From DASWED01 sp036394995 (GTDB lineage: Bacteria; Actinomycetota; UBA4738; JACQTL01), in assembly GCA_036394995.1 (NCBI GenBank), contig DASWED010000054.1, positions 1-64,000 of the forward strand: a stretch of DNA of 64,000 bases, in the 5' to 3' direction. Positions 32,330 through 40,935 of the stretch are shown here, piece by piece; within the stretch, counting starts at the first letter, position 1, and every line of letters starts with the position of its first letter. The position numbers and the translations under genes are program-made. The notes below the pieces were generated by a model. It did not search any database and had not been told where the DNA came from. It saw nothing but the letters and a program-made list of their open reading frames with translations.

Positions 32330-33238
32330 TCAGCCGCCGCCGGCCGCTCGCATCTCGTAGCCGACCAGCGCGTTCCAGGCCTCCTGCCACCCCTGCTCGG
32401 TCCTGGCGAACCGGGCCATGGGTGGGCCGGGGTTGGCCTTGTCCCACACGCCGAAGTACTCGTTGCTGTAGCCGAGGATGTACCGAGGCCCCTCGTGCGA
32501 GAACGTCAGGGCGGGGGACGGTGACTGGGTCCTGGCCGGCTCGATGGCCGGGGGCTGCGCCTGGGGCTGAGGCTGCGGCTGCGGCTGGGGCTGGGGATAC
32601 CCGCCGGGCTGGGGCTGGGCCTGCTGGCCGTACGCGCCGGCCCCGGGGGCCTGCTGGCCGTAGCCGGGCTGCTGGGACTGCTGCCCGTAGCCGGGAGGCT
32701 GGGCCTGGGGCTGCTGCCCGTATCCGCCGGCCGGAGGACCCTGCTGCCCGGGGCCGGGCGGCTGCCCGTACCCGGCACCCGCGGCCGTCCCTGGACCGGT
32801 CGTGCCAGAACCTCCGGTCCCGGCACCCGCGCCGATGTTCGGGGGCAGCGGCATGATCCGGGTGGCCTCCACGCGAGGGGTCTCCTGGGCGGGCGGGGTC
32901 GAGGGCGCGGCCGGCTCGGCAGGAGGTCCGGCGGCCGGAGCTTCGGCAGCCGGAGGCTCGGGGGCCGGCGGTTCCATCTCCGGCTCGCCTTCGGGTTCCG
33001 CCGGGGCCTCCGGGGCCGCCGCGGGCTCCTCCTCCGAGGTGGGCGCGCCGAGCGGGCCCGACACGGCCTCCACGGGCTCGACGCCGATGACAGGAGCCGC
33101 GCCCGCGTCCTCCTCTTCCGCAGCCGACGGCGGATGCGCCACCACCTGCTCGGGGGGGAGCGTGAGGTCGCTCCCGCACCAACGGCACTTGATGGCCTCG
33201 TCCCGGATCTCTTCCGCGCAGTATGGGCAACGCTTCAT
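32330..33238 (-). CDS. Zinc-ribbon protein with long Pro/Gln-rich linker
   Basis: A 302-residue protein in three parts. Residues 1-25 are a double-Cys zinc ribbon (CPYC ... CRWCGSDL). Residues about 30-235 are low-complexity, first Glu/Pro/Ala-rich and then GYGQQ and PQPQPQ repeats. The C-terminal 65 residues form a compact domain (RYILGYSNEYFGVWDKANPG, QGWQEAWNALVGYEM) that looks like a small ligand- or protein-binding module seen at the end of actinobacterial zinc-ribbon proteins. The disordered linker could promote condensation or membrane-surface tethering; function unknown. An in-frame ATG 9 nt upstream is possible. Confidence 0.75.
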   Translation of the reverse strand: MKRCPYCAEEIRDEAIKCRWCGSDLTLPPEQVVAHPPSAAEEEDAGAAPVIGVEPVEAVSGPLGAPTSEEEPAAAPEAPAEPEGEPEMEPPAPEPPAAEAPAAGPPAEPAAPSTPPAQETPRVEATRIMPLPPNIGAGAGTGGSGTTGPGTAAGAGYGQPPGPGQQGPPAGGYGQQPQAQPPGYGQQSQQPGYGQQAPGAGAYGQQAQPQPGGYPQPQPQPQPQPQAQPPAIEPARTQSPSPALTFSHEGPRYILGYSNEYFGVWDKANPGPPMARFARTEQGWQEAWNALVGYEMRAAGGG

Positions 33239-33295
33239 GAGCGGCATTCAAACACAACGGCGCCGTGCGCGAAACCGGGACGTCGGCCGGATCGG

Positions 33296-34444
33296 CTACG
33301 CACCCCGCCCGGCCAGGAAGCCTGCCCCCACCATGAGCACCGGGAGCACCACCAGTGAGGCCACGAACAGGCTGAGCCGCCGGTTGTTCGCCACCACGTA
33401 GTCGTCCAGCGCGAGCACCCCCCTGCACACCATGCGGTACGCCAGCAGCAGGAACGCGGCCGTGACCAGGGCCACCCCGATGAACTCGGCCAGCACGATC
33501 TGGACCCCCACCGCGTTGTTGTAGACGATCGCCACCAGCAGGGTGTCGGCCAGCGTGGCCACGTTGGCCCCCATGATGTACGGCACCGCCTCGCGGCGGT
33601 TCACGTGTCCCTTCGCGGCCAGGGGGACCAGCACGGTCAGCGCCACCGAGACCGACAGCGTGACCAGCGTGATCACGAATCCCATGGCGAACATGGCCCA
33701 CTCGCTCCGGGCCCGGCGCCCCCCCGACTCCAGGCGGTGCCCTTCGACCTCGGGGAGCAGCCGGTCGATCAGCTTGATGGCCACCACGATCACGGCGCCG
33801 CCCAGCGGCAGGAGCACGGCGTCCGGGAGATGGACGGCCGACAGGGCGTTCGAGATGGCGTGGACGATCGGGTCGAACACGACGCCCACCGCGCCCTCGA
33901 CCCGGGCCGAGGTGAGGTTCACGCCGTCGAGGAGACCGGACTTCAGGATGCCGTAGCCCACCAGCATCCCCGGGATGTACACCAGGGCGGTGAGGGACAG
34001 CGCGAGCACCCCGACCCCGATCGACTCCCGGCGGTTCCGGCCCCGGACCGCGTACAGGAACCCCACCAGGAGCACGATGAACGCCGCCCCCAGCCGGCCT
34101 CCGGAGAGCATGGTGAACGCCTGGAGCCGGGTCAGCCCGCCCGCGGCGAACAGCGAGAGGGCGAACGCCGCCACCGGCTTGCCCGACAGGAACAGGTACG
34201 CCAGGAGCACCCCCAGGCCGAGCGTGGCCACCGCGTTCCACCGCGCCAGCTCGAGGCTGGGGGCCAGCGAGCCGGCCCCGTCCTTCATCATCTGGATGGC
34301 CAGGACGAACAGGAACAACGCCAGGGTGAACTGCCCCACTCGGAGCGGGACCGTCCATCGGGACCGGGTCGGCACGCGGCCTTCCCCGGGTTCATCGGGG
34401 ACGACGACATCCGCCCGAGAGGGTGCGCTGGTGTCTTCTCTCAT
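33296..34444 (-). CDS. Divergent Na/Pi-cotransporter-type membrane protein
   Basis: A 382-residue polytopic membrane protein with about nine hydrophobic segments. Two inverted-repeat halves resemble the Na/Pi cotransporter (PNaS) family: SGKPVAAFALSLFAAGGLT in the first and YIMGANVATLADTLLVAIVY in the second. The family's QSSSA-type Na/phosphate motif is not intact; the first repeat reads FLSGKPVA. Phosphate transport is therefore uncertain and another anion or role is possible. ATG 34444 is the sensible start; the open frame continuing to 37147 is antisense to leuS and spurious. It is divergent from leuS. Confidence 0.7.
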   Translation of the reverse strand: MREDTSAPSRADVVVPDEPGEGRVPTRSRWTVPLRVGQFTLALFLFVLAIQMMKDGAGSLAPSLELARWNAVATLGLGVLLAYLFLSGKPVAAFALSLFAAGGLTRLQAFTMLSGGRLGAAFIVLLVGFLYAVRGRNRRESIGVGVLALSLTALVYIPGMLVGYGILKSGLLDGVNLTSARVEGAVGVVFDPIVHAISNALSAVHLPDAVLLPLGGAVIVVAIKLIDRLLPEVEGHRLESGGRRARSEWAMFAMGFVITLVTLSVSVALTVLVPLAAKGHVNRREAVPYIMGANVATLADTLLVAIVYNNAVGVQIVLAEFIGVALVTAAFLLLAYRMVCRGVLALDDYVVANNRRLSLFVASLVVLPVLMVGAGFLAGRGA

Positions 34445-34535
34445 GGGCGAGCGAAGCTCCGGGCCAGGATACCGGCGCCCCCTCGCCCGGACAAAGGCCG
34501 GGATCGAATCGACGCGGGCGGCGTACCGGCGCCGG

Positions 34536-34541
34536 TATCCT
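34536..34541 (+). promoter_or_regulatory. -10 hexamer TATCCT of leuS
   Basis: TATCCT lies 68 nt before the leuS ATG, leaving a leader of about 60 nt that includes the hairpin at 34559-34587. Confidence 0.4.
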
Positions 34542-34558
34542 TCCTCGAACCGCAGGTC

Positions 34559-34587
34559 GTGGCCGGGGCGGGCGCGCACCCGGCCAC
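34559..34587 (+). promoter_or_regulatory. Hairpin in leuS 5' leader
   Basis: GTGGCCGGG (34559-34567) pairs perfectly with CCCGGCCAC (34579-34587), 11-nt loop, ending about 22 nt before ATG 34610. It could be an attenuation or stability element. I see no T-box core sequence and no Leu-codon-rich leader peptide. Confidence 0.45.
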
Positions 34588-34609
34588 AGGGCGACCCGGG
34601 CAGGAGCGT

Positions 34610-37090
34610 ATGGCGAGCAGCAGGTACGACCCGAGCGAGATCGAGCCGAGGTGGGTGGCCAGGTGGGCCGACGAGGGCCTGTACAAGGCCTCGGACGACG
34701 ACGCCGACCCCCGGCCCCGGTTCTATGCGCTCGACATGTTCTCGTACCCGTCGGGCGACCTCCACATGGGCCACGCCGAAGCGTTCTCCGGCGGGGACAC
34801 CATCGCCCGGTTCCGGGCCATGCAGGGCCACAACGTGCTGCACCCCATCGGGTGGGACGCGTTCGGCCTCCCCGCGGAGAACGCGGCGATCAAGCGCGGC
34901 ATCCACCCCAAGGAGTGGACCTACGCGAACATCGACCAGCAGCGGTCGTCGTTCAGCCGGATGGGGATGTCGTTCGACTGGAACCGGCAGCTCAACACGT
35001 GCGATCCGGAGTACTACCGGTGGACCCAGTGGCTGTTCCTGCAGCTGTTCGACCGCGGGCTGGCCTACCGGAAGCTGGCCCCGACCAACTGGTGCCCGCA
35101 CGACCAGACCGTGTTGGCCAACGAGCAGGTCATCAACGGGCTGTGCGAGCGGTGTGACACCCCCGTGGTCCGCAAGGACCTCACACAGTGGTTCTTCCGG
35201 ATCACCGATTTCGCCCAGCGGCTGCTCGACGACCTCGAGCCGCTGGAGGACACGTGGCCGGAGCGCGTGGTCACCATGCAGCGCAACTGGATCGGTCGGT
35301 CCGAGGGGGCCTCGATCGAATTCGAGATCGCCGAGACCGGCGACCGGCTGGAGGTGTTCACCACCCGGCCGGACACCCTGTGGGGCGTCACCTTCTTCGT
35401 GTTCGCGCTGGAGCACCCGCTGGTGACGAAGCTGGCGGCGGCCGGCGGGCCGGAGGTCGAGGCCGCCACCCGGGAGATGCTGGACCGCCTGCAGGCCACT
35501 CCGCTGACGAACCGGGAGCAGGCCGAGTCGCGGGAGGGCGTGGCGCTGGGGGCGCACGCAGTGAACCCGGTGACGGGGGAGCAGGTCCCCTGCTTCGTGG
35601 CGCCCTACGTGCTGATGGAGTACGGGACGGGCGCGGTCATGGGCGTCCCCGCGCACGACCAGCGCGACTTCGAGTTCGCCCGGGAGCACGACCTGCCGAT
35701 CCGGGTGGTCATCCAGCCCGAGGAGGGTGCCACCCGGGACCCCGACCGGATGTCCGAGGCGCACGACCACGAGGGCGTGATGGTGAACTCGGGTCCGTTC
35801 AACGGCGTGCGCTCGCCGGAGAGCATCGGGCGGGTCATCGAGTGGCTGGAGGAGGAGGGGAAGGGCCGGGCCGCGATCACGTACCGGCTCCGGGACTGGC
35901 TGATCTCCCGCCAGCGGTACTGGGGGGCGCCGATCCCGGTGATCCACTGCCCGTCGTGCGGCGAGGTCGGCGTCCCGGTCCAGGACCTGCCCGTCGTGCT
36001 TCCCGAGGACGTCGACTTCCAACCCGGGGGTGAGTCGCCACTGGCCCGGGATCCGGAGTTCGTGAACGTGGTCTGTCCCCGGTGCGGCGGCGCCGCCCGG
36101 CGCGACACCGACACCATGGACACGTTCGTCGACTCCTCGTGGTACTTCCTGCGGTACTGCTCGCCGGGGCGGGACGACGTCGCGTTCGACCCCGCCGACG
36201 TGGCTCGGTGGATGCCGGTGGACCAGTACACGGGCGGGGTGGAGCACGCGATCCTGCACCTGCTGTACTCGCGGTTCGTCACGAAGGCGCTGCACGACCT
36301 GGGGCTGGTGGAGTTCGTCGAGCCGTTCTCCCGGATGATGAACCAGGGCCAGGTCATCTTCGGCGGAGCCGCCATGAGCAAGAGCAAGGGCAACATCGTC
36401 CTGCCGATGCCGCTGGTGGAGCGGTGGGGGGCCGACACCATGCGGCTGACCATGCTGTTCGCCGGGCCGTTCGAGGACGACATCGACTGGAAGCTCATCG
36501 CACCCGACGCCACCCGGCCTCCCGGGGTGTACGGGTGGCTGAACCGCACGTGGCGGGCCGTGACTGCGGCGGCCGGGGCGGGCGACGGCGGCGGACGACC
36601 GCAGCCCCAGGAGCTCACCCGGCTGGCCCACCGGACGGTCCAGGGCGTCACCGAGGACATGGACCGGTACCGGTTCAACACGGCGATCTCCAAGCTCATG
36701 GTCCTGACGAACGAGATCCGCCGGGCCATCGACGCCGGCGAGGAGACCCGGGACGCCGCCGAGGTGCTGGTGCTGATGCTGGCCCCGCTGGCCCCGTTCC
36801 TGGCCGAGGAGCTGTGGCGCGAGGTGCTGGGCAACGTCGGGAGCGTGCACGGGGCCCAGTGGCCGTCGTTCGACCCCGCGCTGGCCCGCGAGGACACGGT
36901 CACGATGGTGGTGATGGTGGACGGGAAGGTCCGCGACCGCGTGGAGGTCCCGTCCGACGCCGACGAGGTGGCGTGCCGGGAGGCCGCCCTCGCGAGCGAG
37001 CGGGTCCGCCAGGCCCTGGAGGGCCGAGAGGTGTCCCGAACCATCGTTCGCCCCCCCAAGCTGGTCAGCCTGGTCACCGCGGCCGCGTAG
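34610..37090 (+). CDS. leuS: Leucyl-tRNA synthetase
   Basis: An 826-residue class I synthetase that charges tRNA-Leu with leucine. It shows the HIGH-type motif in FSYPSGDLHMGHAEAF (about residues 44-59), a Cys zinc-binding pair set around NWCPHD and CERC, the CP1 editing domain with the TTRPDTLWG motif, WLISRQRYWGAPIP, and the KMSKS signature as MSKSKGN. The C-terminal anticodon-binding domain includes FNTAISKLMVLTNEI and VDGKVRDRVEVP. AGGAG precedes ATG 34610. Followed about 130 nt later by the competence genes comEA and comEC, a common neighbourhood. Confidence 0.97.
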   Translation: MASSRYDPSEIEPRWVARWADEGLYKASDDDADPRPRFYALDMFSYPSGDLHMGHAEAFSGGDTIARFRAMQGHNVLHPIGWDAFGLPAENAAIKRGIHPKEWTYANIDQQRSSFSRMGMSFDWNRQLNTCDPEYYRWTQWLFLQLFDRGLAYRKLAPTNWCPHDQTVLANEQVINGLCERCDTPVVRKDLTQWFFRITDFAQRLLDDLEPLEDTWPERVVTMQRNWIGRSEGASIEFEIAETGDRLEVFTTRPDTLWGVTFFVFALEHPLVTKLAAAGGPEVEAATREMLDRLQATPLTNREQAESREGVALGAHAVNPVTGEQVPCFVAPYVLMEYGTGAVMGVPAHDQRDFEFAREHDLPIRVVIQPEEGATRDPDRMSEAHDHEGVMVNSGPFNGVRSPESIGRVIEWLEEEGKGRAAITYRLRDWLISRQRYWGAPIPVIHCPSCGEVGVPVQDLPVVLPEDVDFQPGGESPLARDPEFVNVVCPRCGGAARRDTDTMDTFVDSSWYFLRYCSPGRDDVAFDPADVARWMPVDQYTGGVEHAILHLLYSRFVTKALHDLGLVEFVEPFSRMMNQGQVIFGGAAMSKSKGNIVLPMPLVERWGADTMRLTMLFAGPFEDDIDWKLIAPDATRPPGVYGWLNRTWRAVTAAAGAGDGGGRPQPQELTRLAHRTVQGVTEDMDRYRFNTAISKLMVLTNEIRRAIDAGEETRDAAEVLVLMLAPLAPFLAEELWREVLGNVGSVHGAQWPSFDPALAREDTVTMVVMVDGKVRDRVEVPSDADEVACREAALASERVRQALEGREVSRTIVRPPKLVSLVTAAA

Positions 37091-37169
37091 CCCCGTCGTC
37101 GTTCCCGGGACCCGCCCGGCCTCCGCCTGGGGTGTGATCGAGCTCACTGCGCTCGCGGTTCCGGTGGGC

Positions 37170-37175
37170 TAGGTT
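37170..37175 (+). promoter_or_regulatory. -10 hexamer TAGGTT before comEA
   Basis: TAGGTT lies 47 nt before ATG 37223, giving a leader of about 40 nt that contains the ribosome site GGGGGAG. Confidence 0.4.
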
Positions 37176-37222
37176 CGTGGTCCCTTCCCCTCACGGTCCG
37201 GTCGTTCGATGGACTGGGGGAG

Positions 37223-37876
37223 ATGCAGGAACGGATCTCGGTTCGGGACCGCCTGGCGGCGCTGTCCCGGCGCGAGCTGGCGGTGCTCGCGGTCCTCGCG
37301 GTGGTGGTCGTGGCCGGGGCGGGACTGTGGTACGTGCGGTCGCTGCCCAGGCCCGTGGAGGTGGCGGCGCCGCGTGCTCCCCGCCCGCTTCCCCCGGCCG
37401 CGACCGATGGCGCTTCACCCGCCGCGTCCCCGACTCCCTCGGTGCTGTTCGTGCACGTGGCCGGCGAGGTGAGGCACCCCGGCGTGTACCGGTTCCGGCC
37501 GGGGCAGCGGGTGATCGACGCCGTGCAGGCCGCGGGCGGGCCCCGGAAGCGCGCCGACCTCGACGCGCTGAACCTGGCGGCGCTCCTGGTGGATTCCGAA
37601 CAGATCCTGGTCCCTCGGCGGGGGGCGGGCGTGGTTCCGTTGCCTCCGGTGCCGGGGACCGGTTCGTCTCCCGGGTCCACCGGGGCGCTGGTGAACGTCA
37701 ACACGGCGACCTCGGAGGAGCTCGAGGCCCTCCCGGGGATCGGCCCGGTCCTGGCCCGGCAGATCATCGACTACCGCACCGCGCACGGGCCGTTTCCCAC
37801 CGTGGACGCCCTCGACGACGTCAGCGGGATCGGACCGACCACGCTCGAGGAGCTCCGGCCGCTGGTGACGGTGTGA
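37223..37876 (+). CDS. comEA: Competence DNA-binding protein ComEA
   Basis: A 217-residue membrane-anchored DNA receptor. It has a short basic cytosolic tail, one membrane segment (AVLAVLAVVVVAGAGLWYV, about 19-37) and a Pro/Ala linker. An SLBB domain (LFVHVAGEVRHPGVYRF, about 74-135) precedes a C-terminal double helix-hairpin-helix: VNVNTATSEELEALPGIGPV and DDVSGIGPTTLEEL. ComEA binds incoming double-stranded DNA outside the membrane and passes it to ComEC. GGGGGAG precedes ATG 37223. comEC follows after 63 nt, so the two are probably co-transcribed. Confidence 0.95.
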   Translation: MQERISVRDRLAALSRRELAVLAVLAVVVVAGAGLWYVRSLPRPVEVAAPRAPRPLPPAATDGASPAASPTPSVLFVHVAGEVRHPGVYRFRPGQRVIDAVQAAGGPRKRADLDALNLAALLVDSEQILVPRRGAGVVPLPPVPGTGSSPGSTGALVNVNTATSEELEALPGIGPVLARQIIDYRTAHGPFPTVDALDDVSGIGPTTLEELRPLVTV

Positions 37877-37939
37877 GCCGGCGAAGGGTGAGGGGGCGCC
37901 GGACGTGACCGCGTGGGCCGAGCCGGGGGAGCACGTGCC

Positions 37940-40375
37940 GTGACGGCCTGGCTCGTGCCGGTCCTGGCGTCGGCGTTCTGGGTCGGGATCGTGGCCTGGC
38001 CGGTGGCCCGGTCGCTCGGTCCGCCGTGGCCGCTGCTCGCGGCGGGCCTCCTGGCCCTGGGGTGGGCCGCGCAGGCCGCGCCGGGGCGCGTGGAGGAGTC
38101 CGCGCTCATCCGGGCGGGCGCGGTTCCGCAGGGCGTTCCCGCCCCTGTCGGGGCCTTGGGCGAGTCGCGGCCCGGGGTGGCCCGGGCCCCCCCGGGCGCG
38201 ATCGCGTTCGCGGCGGCCATCGCCTTCGTCCTGCTCGGCGCGGGGTGGGCGGGGCTGCACGAGCTGCGGGTCCATGGCGCGGCCCTGGCCGCCGTCACGC
38301 CCCGCGAGGTGACCGTGTGGGGCTCGCTGGACACCGATCCCGGGCGCTCCGGGCGCGGGTGGACGGCCGTGCTCGGCGTGGGGCGGGTTCGCGTCGTCCT
38401 GGAGCAGGAACGGGTCGAGGACCTCTCCACCTCCGAGACCGTGTGGCTCGAGGGGTACGGGCCGCCGCCCGGGGCCCGGCGCGGGGACCGCGTGGAGGTG
38501 TCCGGACCGGCCGAGCCACCCGAGGACGGGCCGTTCGCCGGCTACCTCGAGCGCCGGGGCATCGCCGTGGTGCTCCGGAGTCGGGAGCTCGTCCGGCTGG
38601 GGCCGTCGGCGAACCCGCTGGTCCGCGCGGCCCAGGGCGTCCGGGCGGCGCTCCTCGGGCGCATGGAGACGATGTTCCCGGCGCGCCAGGCCGGGTTGCT
38701 GATGGGCCTCGCCCTGGGCGACACATCCCGCCTCGACCCCGGGGACGAGGAGCACTTCCGGGCCACGGGGCTCGGGCACCTCCTCGCCGTGTCGGGGGAG
38801 AACGTGGCCATGGTCCTGGCTCCGGTGCTCGGGTTGGCGCTGCTCCTCCGGCTGTCGGCGCGGGGCCGGTTCGTACTGGGCCTGGCCACGGTGGCGTTCT
38901 TCGTGGTGCTCACCGGCGCCGAGCCGTCGGTGCTCCGGGCGGGGGTGATGGCCGCGTTCGCGCTGGCCGGCATGGTGCTGGGCCGGCCCCGGACCACCGC
39001 GACCCTGCTCGGCGCCGCCGTCCTGGCCCTTCTCGTGGCGAACCCGACGCTGGTGTGGTCGGTGGGGTTCCAGCTCTCGGTGGCCGCCACCGTGGGCATG
39101 GTGGCGCTTGCCGCGCCCATCGCCGCCCGCCTGGGGTGGCTCCCCAAGCCGGTGGCCCTGGCCGCCGCGACCACGATGTCGGCGCAGCTGGGGGTGTCGC
39201 CGCTCCTCCTCGCGTACTTCCACCAGGTCCCGGCGGTGACGATCGTGGCGAACCTCCTAGCGTTCCCGGCGGTGTCCCCGGCGCTGCTGCTCGGCCTCGC
39301 GGCGAGCGCGATGGTCGGCCCCGCGGAGCCGCTGGCCCGGCCGGTGGCCCGACTGGCCGGGGTGTTCGTCTCCTATCTCCAGGCCCTCGCCGACCGGCTG
39401 GCCGTGGCGCCCCTTCCGTCGATCACGTCGCCCGGGGGAGTGGTGCCGGTCGTGGCGGGGTTCGCCCTGTTCGCCGCGCTCACCTGGTGGATGCGCCGAG
39501 GGAGCCGCCTGCCGCGGCCGGCGGTGATGGCGCTCGCCGCGCTCCTGCCGCTGTTCGTGTGGTCCTCGGCCATCCGGGCCGGACCCCCGGCGGGTCTCCA
39601 GGTCCGGTTCCTCGACGTGGGCCAGGGCGACGCGGCGCTCGTCACCACCCCCGAGGGGGGAACGGTGCTGGTTGACGGCGGCCCGGATCCCGAGCAGGTC
39701 GCGACCGACCTGGCGGCGTTGGGCGTGAGGCGCCTCGACGTCGTGGTGGCCACCCACCCACACCTCGACCACTTCACCGGCCTGCCGGCGGTGCTGGCCC
39801 GCTTTCCCACAAGCCTGGTCCTGGACTCCGGGTGCCGGCCGCCGGAGGGCCGCTCGCTGCCGTACCGGGCGTTCCTCACCTCGGTCCGCTCCGAGGGGGT
39901 ACCCGAGCGCCGCCCGGTCCGGGGCGACCGGTTCTTCGTGGGCCGCCTGCGGATCGACGTGCTGAGCCCCGACCGGTGCTGGGAGGGGACGAACTCGGAC
40001 GCGAACAACGACTCCCTGGTCCTGCTGCTGTGCTACGGGGAGGACCGGGTCCTGTTCGCGAACGAGCCGGAGGCCTCCGCCCAGCAGGTGCTGCTCGACG
40101 ACCACCAGCCGATCATGGCGGAGGTCCTCAACGTCCCCCACCACGGCGCCGGCACCTCCATCGCACCCTTCCTCGACGCCGTGCAGGAGACCGTCGCGGT
40201 CGTCAGCGTCGGCCCGAACGACTACGGCCACCCGGTCCCCTGGGTCCTCGACGAGCTCCGCCGAACGGGAGCCCGGGTCTTCCGCACCGACCGCTCCGGC
40301 GACGTCACGGTGACCTTCGCCGACCCCGGCCTGGTGGTCCGCACCGCCCACGGCCGGACCTTCGAGTTCAGGTAA
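37940..40375 (+). CDS. comEC: DNA internalisation channel ComEC/Rec2
   Basis: An 811-residue polytopic protein. N-terminal membrane segments surround an OB-like soluble region (about 100-210). The central Competence domain has GLALGDTSRLDPGDEEHFRA, GHLLAVSGENVAMVLAP and GAEPSVLRAGVMAAFALAGM. The C-terminal metallo-beta-lactamase domain includes FLDVGQGDAALV, VVATHPHLDHFTGL and NDDSL-like NDSLVLLLCYGEDRVLF. It transports one DNA strand into the cytoplasm and may degrade the other. Start GTG 37940 with GGGGGA upstream. Its last 8 nt overlap the convergent globin gene. Confidence 0.95.
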   Translation: MTAWLVPVLASAFWVGIVAWPVARSLGPPWPLLAAGLLALGWAAQAAPGRVEESALIRAGAVPQGVPAPVGALGESRPGVARAPPGAIAFAAAIAFVLLGAGWAGLHELRVHGAALAAVTPREVTVWGSLDTDPGRSGRGWTAVLGVGRVRVVLEQERVEDLSTSETVWLEGYGPPPGARRGDRVEVSGPAEPPEDGPFAGYLERRGIAVVLRSRELVRLGPSANPLVRAAQGVRAALLGRMETMFPARQAGLLMGLALGDTSRLDPGDEEHFRATGLGHLLAVSGENVAMVLAPVLGLALLLRLSARGRFVLGLATVAFFVVLTGAEPSVLRAGVMAAFALAGMVLGRPRTTATLLGAAVLALLVANPTLVWSVGFQLSVAATVGMVALAAPIAARLGWLPKPVALAAATTMSAQLGVSPLLLAYFHQVPAVTIVANLLAFPAVSPALLLGLAASAMVGPAEPLARPVARLAGVFVSYLQALADRLAVAPLPSITSPGGVVPVVAGFALFAALTWWMRRGSRLPRPAVMALAALLPLFVWSSAIRAGPPAGLQVRFLDVGQGDAALVTTPEGGTVLVDGGPDPEQVATDLAALGVRRLDVVVATHPHLDHFTGLPAVLARFPTSLVLDSGCRPPEGRSLPYRAFLTSVRSEGVPERRPVRGDRFFVGRLRIDVLSPDRCWEGTNSDANNDSLVLLLCYGEDRVLFANEPEASAQQVLLDDHQPIMAEVLNVPHHGAGTSIAPFLDAVQETVAVVSVGPNDYGHPVPWVLDELRRTGARVFRTDRSGDVTVTFADPGLVVRTAHGRTFEFR

Positions 40376-40892
40376 CGGTGGACCCGTCTCCGTCCCGATC
40401 GCGGACCGCGGCCGGGGAGGACGCGGACTCGAGGCCGTTCCAGCCCCAGTGGGGCACCGGCAGGCCGGCCGCCACCCGGGCTTCCGGCGACGAGTAGGAG
40501 AGGACCTCGGCGACCGCCCACTCCATGTAGGCGCGGAGGCCGGCGCGGAGGTCGAGGTCGTCCGGGAGGCCGGCGTCGTCGGCCGCCTGCACGAAGCAGG
40601 CGACGAACCGGGCCCCGAGGTCCTCGCCGGCTCCCTGGCGGGCGTGGATCTCGAGCATCGCCGAATGACCGCCGAACGACTCCGAGTAGCGAGTGGGACC
40701 CCCGAACACCTCCGCCCAGTAGTCGGCCAGCCGCTCGACGTGCTGGGGATTGCCGAGGTGGGAGAAGGGGTGGTTGAGCTCCGGGTCCTCGAGGCAGCGC
40801 CGGTGGTGTGCGGCGGCGAGCGCCAGGAAGGCCGGCTCGCCGCCGGCGAACTCGAACATCGAGTGTCGCGCCACGGTCAGAGTTTCGCGCAT
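40368..40892 (-). CDS. Group II truncated-hemoglobin-like protein
   Basis: A protein of about 174 residues with a truncated globin fold: FEFAGGEPAFLALAAAHHRR (helices A/B), HPFSHLGNPQHVERLADYW (E-helix region) and GHSAMLEIHARQ containing the likely proximal His83. The Trp at position G8, conserved in many group II globins, seems replaced by Phe96, which may alter ligand binding. A C-terminal Ser/Asp-rich tail of about 25 residues is unusual. Globins of this group bind O2 or NO. I prefer ATG 40892; ATG 40859 also fits. It overlaps the end of comEC by 8 nt. Confidence 0.75.
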   Translation of the reverse strand: MRETLTVARHSMFEFAGGEPAFLALAAAHHRRCLEDPELNHPFSHLGNPQHVERLADYWAEVFGGPTRYSESFGGHSAMLEIHARQGAGEDLGARFVACFVQAADDAGLPDDLDLRAGLRAYMEWAVAEVLSYSSPEARVAAGLPVPHWGWNGLESASSPAAVRDRDGDGSTVT

Positions 40893-40935
40893 CCCCGCCG
40901 CACATTTCCAACCGCTCACACGCAACGCGAGGAGA

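Noticed and set aside
32565..32640. CRISPR-like or VNTR repeat
   Set aside because: It is the coding sequence of the PQ-rich linker in the zinc-ribbon protein, not a spaced repeat.
34559..34609. T-box riboswitch before leuS
   Set aside because: The leader is too short and lacks the T-box core sequence; only a simple hairpin is present.
33296..37147. 1283-codon minus-strand frame as one giant protein
   Set aside because: Only the part from 34444 leftward (transporter) has family features. The rest is antisense to leuS.
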